Positions 41,198 to 51,212 are shown, counted from the stretch's first letter. The stretch is 64,000 nucleotides of DNA from Aestuariibacter sp. GS-14 (GCF_006494365.1 NZ_VHIP01000014.1:1-64000); one strand, 5' to 3'. Numbers and translations: made by a program. Notes: generated from the letters alone by a model not told the origin.

Positions 41198-42013
41198 ATG
41201 GTTGGAACAGAATATCTGGTGTTTCCAAATATTGATCCGGTGATCGTAAGCCTTGGGCCGTTGAGTGTCCGCTGGTATGGCATGATGTATCTGGTGGGAT
41301 TTATTGCCGCTTATCTGCTGGCCAGGAAACGCCTTCCACAGTCGCCTTGGGATCAGGAGCAGTTAAGCGATCTCCTGTTTTGGGGCTTTGTTGGCGTGAT
41401 CATTGGTGGCCGTTTGGGTTATGTGTTTTTCTACCAATGGGGCATGTTTATTGCCGACCCCACCTACTTATTTAAAATTTGGACGGGTGGTATGTCGTTC
41501 CACGGTGGCTTGCTAGGGGTTATTGCCGCTATGGTATGGCAGGCTAAACGCTTAAACAGCTCATTGCTGCAAGTAGGGGATTTTATTGCACCACTCGTCC
41601 CTATTGGCTTAGGCGCAGGACGGATTGGTAATTTTCTGAACGCCGAATTGTGGGGGCGTCCAACCGATGTGCCCTGGGCATTTGTTTTTCCCGGCGCCGG
41701 GCCAGAGCCGCGTCATCCCTCTCAGTTGTACGAGTTTGCACTGGAAGGCGTATTACTGTTTATCATTCTTTGGCTGTATTCGGCCAAACCTCGCCCAACT
41801 GGAGCTGTAGGTGGTTTGTTTCTGGTCGGATATGGTACGTTTAGATTCATTGTAGAGTATTTCAGGGAGCCCGATGCGCACATCGGTTTATACCAGGTAG
41901 GATTGAGTCAGGGGCAGTTGCTATGCCTGCCCATGATTATCGCAGGACTGTTCCTGATGGTGCGGGCTTATCGCAGTAACAGCGTCCCTGCAAAACAGGC
42001 AAAACAAAACTAG
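41198..42013 (+). CDS. lgt: Prolipoprotein diacylglyceryl transferase Lgt
   Basis: 271 residues with seven membrane helices. It moves diacylglycerol from phosphatidylglycerol to the lipobox Cys of prolipoproteins such as NlpD and PrsT in this window. [22 protein letters not shown] (catalytic-region His), [19 protein letters not shown] and the later HPSQLYE are the family signatures. It is tightly packed between the TauE/SafE permease and thyA (14-base gap). Confidence 0.96.
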   Translation: MVGTEYLVFPNIDPVIVSLGPLSVRWYGMMYLVGFIAAYLLARKRLPQSPWDQEQLSDLLFWGFVGVIIGGRLGYVFFYQWGMFIADPTYLFKIWTGGMSFHGGLLGVIAAMVWQAKRLNSSLLQVGDFIAPLVPIGLGAGRIGNFLNAELWGRPTDVPWAFVFPGAGPEPRHPSQLYEFALEGVLLFIILWLYSAKPRPTGAVGGLFLVGYGTFRFIVEYFREPDAHIGLYQVGLSQGQLLCLPMIIAGLFLMVRAYRSNSVPAKQAKQN

Positions 42014-42027
42014 AACACATCTGTATT

Positions 42028-42861
42028 ATGAAAGAGTATTTAGCATTGATGCGCCATGTCCGTGATCATGGTGTAAAAAAAGAAGATCGCACCGGCACGG
42101 GCACAATCAGTGTATTTGGCTATCAAATGCGCTTTGATTTGGCTGAGGGCTTTCCGCTTGTCACTACCAAAAAGTGCCACCTGCGATCTATCATCCACGA
42201 ATTACTGTGGTTCTTAAAAGGTGAGACTAATATCGCTTACCTCAAGGAGCACGGTGTATCCATTTGGGATGAATGGGCTACCGACGAAGGCGAATTAGGG
42301 CCGGTTTATGGCCATCAGTGGCGCAGCTGGACGGGTGCGGACGGTCAGGTTATCGACCAAATCAGTGATGTAATACAGCAAATCAAAACCAATCCCGATT
42401 CACGTCGATTGATTGTAAGTGCATGGAATCCGGCCGTATTGCCCGACACCACCGTGTCACCTAAAGAAAACGCCGCCAATGGCAAACAGGCGTTGCCGCC
42501 TTGCCACACGTTATTCCAGTTTTATGTGCTGGAAGGAAAACTGTCTTGTCAGTTATATCAGCGCAGTGGCGATGTCTTTTTGGGTGTGCCATTCAATATT
42601 GCCAGCTATGCGCTGTTAACACTGATGGTGGCCCAGGTTTGCGACCTGCAGCCCGGTGAGTTTATTCACACACTGGGCGATGCGCATCTTTATTTGAACC
42701 ACCTGGAACAAACCGAATTGCAGTTAAGTCGGGAGCCATTTGCGCGCCCAACTATGCGAATTAACCCTGAAGTCAAAGACATTTTTGGTTTTACCTACGA
42801 AGACTTTACGTTGGAAAACTATCAGGCCCATCCACACATTAAGGCGCCTGTCGCAATTTAA
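42028..42861 (+). CDS. thyA: Thymidylate synthase ThyA
   Basis: 277 residues (E. coli: 264). It makes dTMP from dUMP with methylene-tetrahydrofolate. The catalytic Cys is in [37 protein letters not shown] and the earlier dUMP-binding [12 protein letters not shown] are canonical. The extra 13 residues versus E. coli lie just before the Cys ([12 protein letters not shown]), an insertion common in marine gammaproteobacteria. lgt-thyA is a conserved pair. Its product dihydrofolate is recycled by folA at 14.1 kb. Confidence 0.97.
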   Translation: MKEYLALMRHVRDHGVKKEDRTGTGTISVFGYQMRFDLAEGFPLVTTKKCHLRSIIHELLWFLKGETNIAYLKEHGVSIWDEWATDEGELGPVYGHQWRSWTGADGQVIDQISDVIQQIKTNPDSRRLIVSAWNPAVLPDTTVSPKENAANGKQALPPCHTLFQFYVLEGKLSCQLYQRSGDVFLGVPFNIASYALLTLMVAQVCDLQPGEFIHTLGDAHLYLNHLEQTELQLSREPFARPTMRINPEVKDIFGFTYEDFTLENYQAHPHIKAPVAI

Positions 42862-42872
42862 GGCTTGAGGGA

Positions 42873-43886
42873 ATGAGCAAAACAAATGTATTAATCTGCG
42901 ACGATTCGGGCTTTGCGCGAAAGCAAATGGCCCGTTCCATTCCGGACGGCTGGGATATCGAAATCCATTATGCGGAGCACGGTCAGCAGGCATTAGAGCA
43001 AATTCGCGCCGGTAAAGGCGACGTGATGTTTTTGGATCTCAACATGCCGGTGATGGATGGTTATGAGACCATGGATATAATTCGCCGGGAAGATCTACCC
43101 TGTTTGGTTATTGTAGTGTCTGGTGACGTGCAGGAAGAAGCGCGCACCCGAATGCTGGCAATGGGCGCACTGGACTTCATACGCAAGCCAATCGACAACG
43201 AAAAACTCATCACACTCCTGAAACAGTACGGCATTTACACCGGTGACGGCAACGCTGAAAAGCGTAAAAAAGTAAACGTACTCTCTACCAATAGTGAAAA
43301 CGATAAATTTGACGCTTACCGTGAAATGGTAAACGTAGCCATGGGACGCGCAGGTGAAAACCTGGCCAGGCTGTTAGGCGAGTTTATTGATCTGCCCATT
43401 CCCAATGTGAACGTGATTGAAAATAACGAGCTTCACATGGCGATTGCGGAAGTAAACCGCAATAACAGCGTGTCGGCGGTATCAAAAGGTTTTGTGAGTG
43501 CAGGGATTAACGGCGAAGCGCTGGTGATTTTTAACGATACTGATTTTGACAACATCATTCAGTTACTCAATTACGACCAGTTAAGTACCGCGCCAGCCCA
43601 ACTGGAAGCGCTGATGGATATTTCCAATATTCTGATTGGTGCCTGTTTAAACGCGCTATCTGATCAGCTCAATGTGACCTTCAGCCATAGTTCTCCTATT
43701 ATCCTGGGACGTAACCGCGATCTCGATAGTATGCTAACCACCACTAAGCAGCGGTGGCAACGCATTATGGCAATTGAAATTGGTTATGCGATTAAGAATA
43801 AGAACATACACTTTGATTTGTTACTGCTGTTCCCTGATACGTCAATGGAACGCATTTACTCTAGACTGGTTGATTTTGAGGAGTAA
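42873..43886 (+). CDS. Response regulator with CheC/CheX-like phosphatase domain
   Basis: 337 residues. The receiver (1-125) has acidic Asp10 and Asp11 and phospho-acceptor Asp55 in MFLDLNMPVMDGYE. The C-terminal half (145-335) resembles the CheC/CheX/FliY fold: in MDISNILIGACLNAL an Asp-x2-Asn is followed exactly 23 residues later by Pro (HSSP), matching the E-x2-N-x22-P phosphatase signature with Asp for Glu. It may dephosphorylate its own or a partner receiver. It is followed after 3 bases by a diguanylate cyclase, so the two form a signalling pair behind thyA. Confidence 0.78.
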   Translation: MSKTNVLICDDSGFARKQMARSIPDGWDIEIHYAEHGQQALEQIRAGKGDVMFLDLNMPVMDGYETMDIIRREDLPCLVIVVSGDVQEEARTRMLAMGALDFIRKPIDNEKLITLLKQYGIYTGDGNAEKRKKVNVLSTNSENDKFDAYREMVNVAMGRAGENLARLLGEFIDLPIPNVNVIENNELHMAIAEVNRNNSVSAVSKGFVSAGINGEALVIFNDTDFDNIIQLLNYDQLSTAPAQLEALMDISNILIGACLNALSDQLNVTFSHSSPIILGRNRDLDSMLTTTKQRWQRIMAIEIGYAIKNKNIHFDLLLLFPDTSMERIYSRLVDFEE

Positions 43887-43889
43887 ACC

Positions 43890-44846
43890 GTGACCGCTGA
43901 CGTTATAGAAGAACTAAGCCGACAACACTGGATGCACGATCTGCTCAGCTCGCTGGAAGTGGGTATTGTGGTGTTGGATCGCGAGTTTAAGGTGGAAGTG
44001 TGGAACCAGTTTATGGAAAACCACAGCAACCTGCGCCCCAGCCAAATTGTGGGTACCTGTTTGTTCGACAGTTTTCCGGAGATCAGTGCCGACTGGTTAA
44101 AACTAAAAGCCGGGCCTGTATTTGATTTGAAAACACCGGTATTTCTGATTTGGGAACAACGTCCTTATTTATTTAAATTTGGTTGTAATCGTCCCATAAC
44201 GTCAGAGCTGGACTTTATGTACCAGAATGTGACGTTATTCCCGCTGTCGTCGTTAACGGGAAAAATAGAGCGCTTGTGTATGCTGGTGTATGATGTAACC
44301 GACCAGGCCACAGGGCGTTTGCACATTGAAGGTTTGAATGAAAAACTCACTAACGTCAGTCGTTTAGACGGGTTAACCGGATTGTACAACCGCAGATACT
44401 GGCAGGAACGCTTTGAGAAGCAGTTTAAACTGGCGCGTCGACGCGGTGCCCTAGAGACCGCGATCATGCTGGATATCGATCATTTCAAATCGGTAAACGA
44501 TACCTACGGGCACCAGGCGGGTGACAAAGTTATCCAGGCGCTGGCAAATGTGATAAAGCAATGTGTACGCGAAACCGATTTAGCCGGTCGCTATGGCGGT
44601 GAAGAGTTTGCCGTGATACTAGCTGATGCCAAGCTGGCCGATGCGTTGCTAGTCGCTGAGCGTATACGCCGTGCGGCAGAAAATACCGTAGTGGAACACG
44701 AAGGCCAGCAGATAAGGTTTACAGTAAGTCTGGGCTTAGCTGAATTCAACGACTCGTTCGCCAACGAAATGCAATGGCTCGACCGCGCAGACCAAGCGCT
44801 GTACAAAGCCAAAGAAGGCGGCCGTAACCAGGCGGTAACGCTGTAA
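43890..44846 (+). CDS. PAS-GGDEF diguanylate cyclase
   Basis: 318 residues without membrane segments. A PAS-like sensor (about 10-135: LEVGIVVLDREFKVEVWNQFM) is followed by a GGDEF domain (155-318) beginning RLDGLTGLYNRRYW, with active site RYGGEEF. The inhibitory site RETD sits 5 residues before GGEEF, so product inhibition is expected. It makes cyclic di-GMP. GTG start with GAGGAG upstream. With the preceding receiver/CheX-like gene (3-base gap) it resembles a phosphorylation-controlled output unit, opposed by the HD-GYP phosphodiesterase at 16-17.5 kb. Confidence 0.9.
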   Translation: MTADVIEELSRQHWMHDLLSSLEVGIVVLDREFKVEVWNQFMENHSNLRPSQIVGTCLFDSFPEISADWLKLKAGPVFDLKTPVFLIWEQRPYLFKFGCNRPITSELDFMYQNVTLFPLSSLTGKIERLCMLVYDVTDQATGRLHIEGLNEKLTNVSRLDGLTGLYNRRYWQERFEKQFKLARRRGALETAIMLDIDHFKSVNDTYGHQAGDKVIQALANVIKQCVRETDLAGRYGGEEFAVILADAKLADALLVAERIRRAAENTVVEHEGQQIRFTVSLGLAEFNDSFANEMQWLDRADQALYKAKEGGRNQAVTL

Positions 44847-44859
44847 CACAAATACAAAA

Positions 44860-44886
44860 CGCGATAAGGCGAATACCCTTATCGCG
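44860..44886. terminator. Stem-loop between convergent cyclase and AmpG-like gene
   Basis: CGCGATAAGG pairs perfectly with CCTTATCGCG around a 7-base loop, 14 bases past the cyclase stop and reaching into the last codons of the AmpG-like gene. A probable bidirectional transcription stop without a strong T-run. Confidence 0.55.
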
Positions 44887-46210
44887 ATGTTTCTACCTCT
44901 GCAATTTTGTCTTTTAGTGACGTAAGAATAATCAGGCTTGGGATCACCATAAGTGCCGTGATCACAAAAAACAGCGCCCAATTCCCCCCTAATCCATCAA
45001 CTAACATTCCGCTACCTGAAGCAAGTAATGTGCGGCTCAGAACACTGAGTGACGCCATCAGCGCGTATTGCGTTGCAGAAAAAGCCCGGTTGCACAGCAG
45101 GGAAATAAACGCCACCATGGCTACCGTACTCCATGCAGAAGTAAACCCATCCAGAACGATGGTTACTACAAACCAGCCTTTATGTGGGCCAACCACTGCC
45201 ATCAGTGCGAACAACAGATTACTGGCAGCCATTGCAATCCCTGCTATCAGCAGCCCTTTAAAAATGCCGTAGCGAATGTTCACCATGCCGCCCAGTACTG
45301 AAAAGATAATCGTAACCCACCAGTTGAGTAACTTTGAGTAAGTACCGATATCGGTATTGCTAAATCCCAGCTCTTTGTAAAACACAATACTCATGCGTCC
45401 AAGGAAAGCCTCGCCAATTTTGAAAAGGAAAATAAAGCACAGCAGCTTGAGTGCCAGACGGGCACCACTGCGCTGAAAGAACTCCCTGAATGGTTCTACC
45501 AGCGTGATCAGTAACCAGGCAGATAAAGCACTGGTTACCGATTGTGCGTTGCCCAGTAAATTGCTGTAACGTGCTTTAGCATCCTGTAATAACGCTTCAC
45601 GGTCGATGTCGGGTTCGCTTGCAAGAAGTGTGGCCAAAAAGCACAACGCCATAATGGCGGCCAGTACCTGGTAGATTGCCTGCCAGTGCCAGCCCGGCAG
45701 ATCTGCCAGCAGAAAGGGAATAGCGCCAAGTCCACCATAACCGGTCCACCATCCTGCTGTTGCCAATGAGGACGCTGCCGACATGGTGGCTTTTTCCTGT
45801 TCGCCAATCACGTCAATACGATAAGCATCAATAGCAATATCCTGGGTGGCAGACGCAATGGCAATTAACAAACCACACAGTGCAATCAAAAATAAATCTG
45901 TCTGGGCATTGAGTGTCGACATCCACGCGCAGAATCCAATGATGAGGAGTTGCATCTGCCCAATCCAGCCGCGTCGCTGGCCCAGACAGAACGGCTTCAC
46001 CCTGTCGATAAGCGGTGCCCAAAGCCAGTTGAATGAATACACTGCAAAGATGGCGCCGAACAGGCCGATGGCTGAGCGTGAAAGGGACTCGTCTTTTAGC
46101 CAGGCAGATAATACCGAGCCTATCATCAGCCAGGGAAATCCACTGGCAATACCAAATAGAAATATACTGATCAGGCGTTTATCGCGAAATGTGGCAAAAG
46201 TGGAGGACAC
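44879..46210 (-). CDS. ampG: AmpG-family muropeptide permease (MFS)
   Basis: 443 residues with about 12 helices. FGIASGFPWLMIGSVLSAWLKDE, SFNWLWAPLIDR and ATQDIAIDAYRID are the hallmark of AmpG-like permeases, which import GlcNAc-anhydro-MurNAc peptides released by lytic transglycosylases such as Slt. Several AmpG paralogues can occur in one genome, so the exact substrate is not certain. It is transcribed alone toward the cyclase gene. Confidence 0.8.
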   Translation of the reverse strand: MSSTFATFRDKRLISIFLFGIASGFPWLMIGSVLSAWLKDESLSRSAIGLFGAIFAVYSFNWLWAPLIDRVKPFCLGQRRGWIGQMQLLIIGFCAWMSTLNAQTDLFLIALCGLLIAIASATQDIAIDAYRIDVIGEQEKATMSAASSLATAGWWTGYGGLGAIPFLLADLPGWHWQAIYQVLAAIMALCFLATLLASEPDIDREALLQDAKARYSNLLGNAQSVTSALSAWLLITLVEPFREFFQRSGARLALKLLCFIFLFKIGEAFLGRMSIVFYKELGFSNTDIGTYSKLLNWWVTIIFSVLGGMVNIRYGIFKGLLIAGIAMAASNLLFALMAVVGPHKGWFVVTIVLDGFTSAWSTVAMVAFISLLCNRAFSATQYALMASLSVLSRTLLASGSGMLVDGLGGNWALFFVITALMVIPSLIILTSLKDKIAEVETSR

Positions 46211-46356
46211 CGAATCCCTTCCTCAACGTTGTAAACTGATAAGTCTATTGGATCACGGATAACCAGTGTGAGCAAGCAATAACTCAGGGGATGCGCAAAG
46301 GAAACCGGCGCAGTGAATGTGGAATACCAACCAGACGACTTCTATGCGAATTGGTA

Positions 46357-46680
46357 TTAAGGCCTGATACCAATACAATCAAACGGAAACACGGTGCCGC
46401 CTTGTAAAAAGCGCACACATTGTTTTAGTTCGTCACGCAGAATGTCGTCGTTGAGCAGTTGATCTTCGCGCCAGTAATGTATTTGGTGCAGTAAGTGCCA
46501 AAATACCCTTTCTGTGTGTGAGTAGGGCTCGGCATCATCGCATCGGTAAAGGGACCATTCTTCCAGGGTGTCCCAAAAGAAATAATTCAACTCCTGATAA
46601 TCCAGTGCACCGCTCCAGAAAGCGTGTAAATAGCAACACAACTGACGGGACTTTTCTTCAATAAATGGAGTAATGCTCAC
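46357..46680 (-). CDS. Conserved-looking small hypothetical protein
   Basis: About 107 residues if started at GTG 46680 (MSITPFIEEKSRQLCCYL); a longer TTG frame to 46761 would run through a promoter-like region and is less likely. The protein is soluble and rich in aromatic residues (FFWDTLEEWSLY, ERVFWHLLHQIHYW), with two adjacent Cys near the N-terminus, and ends GGTVFPFDCIGIRP. I do not recognise the family. Aromatic-rich helical proteins of this size are often protein-binding adaptors, but that is a guess. It sits between the AmpG-like gene and a DUF3530 gene on the same strand. Confidence 0.6.
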   Translation of the reverse strand: MSITPFIEEKSRQLCCYLHAFWSGALDYQELNYFFWDTLEEWSLYRCDDAEPYSHTERVFWHLLHQIHYWREDQLLNDDILRDELKQCVRFLQGGTVFPFDCIGIRP

Positions 46681-46710
46681 GCCGCGGATCCAAGAATTCG
46701 ACACTCTGTG

Positions 46711-46741
46711 AGTATAGTTCAAAATTGGCAGAATTTTGCAA
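46711..46741 (-). promoter_or_regulatory. Possible promoter for the small hypothetical gene
   Basis: Read on the minus strand, TTGCAA (46741-46736) and TATACT (46716-46711) are 19 bases apart. The -10 is strong, the spacing long. Transcription would start about 25 bases before the GTG at 46680, which supports that shorter start. Confidence 0.4.
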
Positions 46742-46782
46742 ATTACACGTAAAGTTATCAACGCCGGTATGAAATTAAATAA

Positions 46783-47622
46783 CTACCAGCCTAAGTATCT
46801 CAGCCAGCTATAAATTTCCTGACCAAGCCAGGCCCCTGCCGGGTTTGGCATCGATGTACCGGCACCGGCATTGCCAAGCCCAACGGTGGGGAGCAACTGG
46901 CGCTGGCGGTAATGTCTTTTCAGGCTCACTTTGGCAGCCGTTAAACGGGCATCTGCGGTGGCGGATTGCCACTGACTAAGCATGGGCATAGTTAAATCAA
47001 GTACCGGATAGCTGCTTTCTGCCAGCCAGGCGATCAGTTGTTGATTTTTTTCATATTCAGGCCAAAACGCACCAAGGCTCACTAACGTGTCGGGCATATC
47101 CAACGCGCCTCGTTGGAATGCGTCGATAAGGCTGGCGCTGGTCATGCCTTCGGCAATGATAAATGTATATCCCCGGTATTGTTGGGCAAAGCTATAGGCG
47201 GCGTTAACACGGCCGAGTACTTTGGTGTAGTAACTATCATAGTCTGCGGTCATGCTGGTGGTGTTATCAATGGGCTTTAGTGGCATCGCCGGCGTTTCAG
47301 TTGGCAACACGGCAGGGCGGTCAACCGGAATGAGTAGGCAATGCCAGCCCTTTGCGGTAAGGGTGTCAGCCAGTATAAGGCCGCCATCCAGATTAAGCGA
47401 CTGAGACTGCGCGTCTACCAGTACAATCGCCACGCCCCGGCTGAGTGGACTTTTTGAGGGGAGTGTGAGCGCTGCCACCTGCTCGTCGAGTACGGCGAGT
47501 TGGGTGACTTTTTCAGAGGGGAAATAGCGGGTGATGTCGTCTGTTACCGAACCACAGGCATGCCTTGCCAATGTACACAGGCAAAATGCAATTAGGCTGA
47601 TTGTGATCTGAGATACCCGCAT
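46783..47622 (-). CDS. DUF3530 family periplasmic alpha/beta-hydrolase-like protein
   Basis: 279 residues with an N-terminal signal peptide (ISLIAFCLCTLARHACG). The remainder fits a divergent alpha/beta hydrolase: strand GVAIVLVDAQSQSLN, GWHCLLIPVDRP, and IIAEGMTSASLIDAF in place of the nucleophile elbow (GMTSA, so the usual G-x-S-x-G is altered). LVSLGAFWPEY and PVLDLTMPMLSQW resemble DUF3530 proteins as I recall them. Function unknown. Its gene follows rluA on the same strand after 60 bases. Confidence 0.65.
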   Translation of the reverse strand: MRVSQITISLIAFCLCTLARHACGSVTDDITRYFPSEKVTQLAVLDEQVAALTLPSKSPLSRGVAIVLVDAQSQSLNLDGGLILADTLTAKGWHCLLIPVDRPAVLPTETPAMPLKPIDNTTSMTADYDSYYTKVLGRVNAAYSFAQQYRGYTFIIAEGMTSASLIDAFQRGALDMPDTLVSLGAFWPEYEKNQQLIAWLAESSYPVLDLTMPMLSQWQSATADARLTAAKVSLKRHYRQRQLLPTVGLGNAGAGTSMPNPAGAWLGQEIYSWLRYLGW

Positions 47623-47682
47623 CTGTTGTTCAGTCTGGAAAGTTGATACCAGTATAGTAGTATCGGCAGCGGTTATGAAAAG

Positions 47683-48387
47683 TTAACCTGTAACATCCTG
47701 AAAGGGTGCGGGTGTAAAGTCGCCAAACGGCAGCGGTGCACTAAAGCACATCGGCTCATTGTAGGTGGGGTGAGTGAGCATTAAAGATTCGGCGTGCAAC
47801 TGCAGGCGATTAGCTTTGGCAAGTCCCGCGGGTGGACTATAAAGGCGGTCGCCAAGAATTGGATGCCCCAATGCCAGCATGTGTACCCGTAACTGATGCG
47901 AGCGACCGGTAACCGGGCGCAACTCTACCAGCGCTTCGTCTGCGAGTTGTTGCACTACCTGATAGTGCGTTAACGCCGGTTTACCGTGTTCATGGCTTAC
48001 CATTTGTTTGGGGCGATTGGGCCAGTCGCATATCAGCGGCAGATTAACTTCGCCGCATTGTTGAACAGGCACGCCCAACACTCGCGCGTAATATCGCTTG
48101 GTAGTGTGGCGGGTTTCAAACTGTCGGGAAAGATGCTTATGACTGGCTTTGTGTTGAGCAATTACAATCACCCCCGACGTTGCCATATCGAGCCGATGAA
48201 CAATACGCGCATCGGGAAACACCGTTTGAATACGTGAAGCCAGAGAGTCGCGGTGTTCGAGGGCTTTGCCGGGAACGGTTAACAACCCACTGGGTTTGTT
48301 GGCTACGATGATATCGTCATCGTAGTACAACAAACTCAGGTAAGGTGAAACCGGCGGATTGTATTCAAAGTCGGGGTTTGCACTCAC
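47683..48387 (-). CDS. rluA: Dual-specificity pseudouridine synthase RluA
   Basis: 234 residues (E. coli: 219). It modifies U746 of 23S rRNA and U32 of several tRNAs. The catalytic Asp is in RIVHRLDMATSGVIVIA; YYDDDIIVANKPSGLLTVPG and PVTGRSHQLRVHMLALGHPILGD complete the RluA signature. It overlaps rapA by 4 bases (ATGA), so the two are translationally coupled, as in many gammaproteobacteria (rapA-rluA). Confidence 0.94.
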   Translation of the reverse strand: MSANPDFEYNPPVSPYLSLLYYDDDIIVANKPSGLLTVPGKALEHRDSLASRIQTVFPDARIVHRLDMATSGVIVIAQHKASHKHLSRQFETRHTTKRYYARVLGVPVQQCGEVNLPLICDWPNRPKQMVSHEHGKPALTHYQVVQQLADEALVELRPVTGRSHQLRVHMLALGHPILGDRLYSPPAGLAKANRLQLHAESLMLTHPTYNEPMCFSAPLPFGDFTPAPFQDVTG

Positions 48388-51212
48388 GGGTTATTCACCA
48401 GTATACGAACGGCGTCTAACTGTACGTCACAGCGCTGTAATACGTCGGTGAGCGCAGCAATTTGCTGCTCAATAAACGTAATTTCACTGTCGCGAATAGC
48501 CGGGTTCTGCTGCTGTAAATCGCGAAGACGCTGCGCCTCACTGCCTAACGACTGCTGCATGCGCTGCAATGCATCCTGCAGAATATGGTTGGCGTGCTGA
48601 TGTGCCTGGTCACGGGCGCGCTCTAACTGCTGTTGCAACTGTGCGGTGAGCGCCTGAATGAGCTGTTGCGCAATTTTGCGACCCACCGGGCGCAGCCCCT
48701 GATTTTCCAATTCCGTATGCTGCCCCTTTATGTTCAGGCATAAACGAATTGGTGTGGGCGGTAAAAAACGCTCCAACTGCAAATTCGCTGGTGCCTTGCC
48801 AGACAACACAAACAAGGTCTCCACAAAATACGCGCCTTTTGGCTGTTCTTTGTCGGCAATAAATCCAACACTGCTCTTGCCGTGCACGTCGGTAAGTACT
48901 AACTCAATGGCGTTGTGAATGAGTGGGTGGTCCCAGGTCAGGAAATGCACGTTTTCAAGCGTTGTCGCGGTACGGCGACGGTACGTCACCGTCATGCCTT
49001 CAGGGTCGAGCCCCGGTAAATAGCCAATCATGGATTCGGTAGGGCGCAGAATAAAGCAATCCTGGCCCTTTTCTTCCTGTGCAATACCGATTGCATCAAA
49101 CAGTCTGCCGGCGAACTTGGGCAAGTCGGCCGAGCTGTCGCGGGCAATGATTTGTTCAAGCAGGTTATCCACGCGGCCCACGCCCGCAGCATTCATTTCT
49201 AGCAGTTTGTCTCTGCCTGCGTCGAGTTTGGCTTTCAGCTCACTATTCAGTGTATGGCTTTGGCTTATCAGTGTGCCAATTAACGCCGTGTCATTTGGGG
49301 TAAGACAAGCGGTTACTAACATCTCCTCTACGTCTTCGTACACTTTTCCACCCGTTGGGCAGGTGTGTTCAAACGCATTCAGGCCTTCGTGGTACCACTT
49401 CAGCAGCACGGCTTGTGCTGAATTTTCTATTACCGGCACATGAATTTGTACATCCTGGGTTTGTCCGATGCGGTCTAATCGACCAATGCGCTGTTCCAGC
49501 AGATCCGGAGTGAGCGGCAGGTCGAACAATACCAGGTGATGGGCAAACTGGAAGTTGCGGCCTTCACTGCCGATTTCGCTACACAACAGAATTTGAGCAC
49601 CCTCTTCCGGATCGGCGAAGTAGTGGGCTGCTTTGTCGCGGTCCACAATGCTCATCCCTTCGTGGAAAACGGCCTGACGGATACCCGTTTTTACGCGAAT
49701 GGTTTCAGCGAGTTGCTGAGCAGTGGCGGCGCTGGCGCAAATAAGTAATACTTTGCTGGGTTTTACCGAAGGTAAGAAGTCCAGCAGCCAGTTCACTCTT
49801 GGATCTTCTGCCAACCAACGCTCGGATAAGCCCGGCTGACGTTCCGGGAACATGGCAGAAGCCAGTGAGTCGATGGCTTCAACCGGGTAACATTCAGGGC
49901 GAGGCAGGGCATAACTATGCAACTGACGGCCCGGGAATCCTTCAATAGCGGCGCGACGGTTTCTGAACAGTAAACGCCCGGTACCGTGACAATCAATTAA
50001 CTGATGTAACAGTGCGTCGCGGGACGCGGTGTCGTTCAAATCGTCGAACTGACTCACAATGTCTGGTGCCAGTTGGTGCAATGCATTGAACGCGTCTTCC
50101 GACAGGGGCTCACCATCGATAAGTGGTGCAACAGCATCGGCCAGCGCTGAGTACTTTGATTCTTCTTCCAGGAAGGTGGCGTAATCGTAAAACCGGGCAG
50201 GATCCAGAAGACGCAAGCGCGCGAAATGACTTTCGTGACCCAACTGATCCGGCGTGGCGGTAAGCAGTAATACACCCGGAGTAGCCTGAGCCAGTTGTTC
50301 AACCAGCTGATATTCATCGGAAGGCGCATCCGCCGACCAGGCCAGGTGATGAGCTTCGTCTACCACCATTAAATCCCAGCTGGTTTGCTGGATTTGTTGC
50401 TGGCGTTTTGGATGCTGTGTCAGCCAGTTTAAGCCACACAGAATGAGCTGGTCGTTGTCGAAGGGATTACTGCCTTCTTCACTCTCTGCCAATGCCTCAC
50501 AGCGGCTTTCGTCGTAAATAGCGAACGCTAAATTTACCCGACGCAACATTTCTACCAGCCACTGGTGGATGAGGGTGTCAGGTACAATGATCAGCACTCT
50601 GCCTGCCCGGCCAGTTTGTATTTGCTGATGGATGATCAGCGCCGCTTCAATGGTTTTACCCAATCCTACTTCGTCGGCCAGCAGTACCCGCGGGGCATGA
50701 CGGCGGCCTACTTCAGACGCTATGTGCAATTGGTGCGGGATCAGTTCAATGCGAGCGCCCACCATACCAATGGTATCCGACTGAGCATGCTGGTGCTGGC
50801 TGCTCAGAGCCGCTTCGCGAACATCAAACCAGTTTGGATTGTCAAACTGGTAGTTAAACAGACGCTTTTCCGGTTGATTCAGACGAATATGGTGATCAAG
50901 ATGAGGTTCCGCAAGCGTCACCGATTGTTTGGTATCTTCCCGCAACCCTTTGTAAATCAGCACACCTTGTTGTTCGATAACTGATTCGACATACAGGCTC
51001 CAGCCTTCCTGGGACTTCACAGTCTCGCCCGGCGCAAACGCCAGACGGGTGAGCGGCGCGTTATCTTTTGTGTAAATACGGCTTTCACCCGTGGCAGGGT
51101 AAAGCACCTCAATGGCGCGAAAATCTACCCGAATAATGGCACCCAGGCCCAGGTCGGTTTCGGTGTTACTTAACCATCGTTGACCAATGGCAAATTGTGT
51201 GTCGGAACTCAT
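48384..51212 (-). CDS. rapA: RNA polymerase-associated helicase RapA
   Basis: 942 residues (E. coli: 968), a Swi2/Snf2 ATPase that recycles stalled RNA polymerase. N-terminal Tudor-like domains (1-110: GQRWLSNTETDLGLGAIIRVD) precede the helicase: Walker A LLADEVGLGKTIEAALI, DEAH box VVDEAHHLAW, TATPDQLG, and motif VI EQRIGRLDRIGQTQDV. A long C-terminal region with a Gln-rich helix (about 860-905) binds polymerase. A minus-strand TACAAT at 51250-51245 is a plausible -10 box. Confidence 0.96.
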   Translation of the reverse strand: MSSDTQFAIGQRWLSNTETDLGLGAIIRVDFRAIEVLYPATGESRIYTKDNAPLTRLAFAPGETVKSQEGWSLYVESVIEQQGVLIYKGLREDTKQSVTLAEPHLDHHIRLNQPEKRLFNYQFDNPNWFDVREAALSSQHQHAQSDTIGMVGARIELIPHQLHIASEVGRRHAPRVLLADEVGLGKTIEAALIIHQQIQTGRAGRVLIIVPDTLIHQWLVEMLRRVNLAFAIYDESRCEALAESEEGSNPFDNDQLILCGLNWLTQHPKRQQQIQQTSWDLMVVDEAHHLAWSADAPSDEYQLVEQLAQATPGVLLLTATPDQLGHESHFARLRLLDPARFYDYATFLEEESKYSALADAVAPLIDGEPLSEDAFNALHQLAPDIVSQFDDLNDTASRDALLHQLIDCHGTGRLLFRNRRAAIEGFPGRQLHSYALPRPECYPVEAIDSLASAMFPERQPGLSERWLAEDPRVNWLLDFLPSVKPSKVLLICASAATAQQLAETIRVKTGIRQAVFHEGMSIVDRDKAAHYFADPEEGAQILLCSEIGSEGRNFQFAHHLVLFDLPLTPDLLEQRIGRLDRIGQTQDVQIHVPVIENSAQAVLLKWYHEGLNAFEHTCPTGGKVYEDVEEMLVTACLTPNDTALIGTLISQSHTLNSELKAKLDAGRDKLLEMNAAGVGRVDNLLEQIIARDSSADLPKFAGRLFDAIGIAQEEKGQDCFILRPTESMIGYLPGLDPEGMTVTYRRRTATTLENVHFLTWDHPLIHNAIELVLTDVHGKSSVGFIADKEQPKGAYFVETLFVLSGKAPANLQLERFLPPTPIRLCLNIKGQHTELENQGLRPVGRKIAQQLIQALTAQLQQQLERARDQAHQHANHILQDALQRMQQSLGSEAQRLRDLQQQNPAIRDSEITFIEQQIAALTDVLQRCDVQLDAVRILVNNP

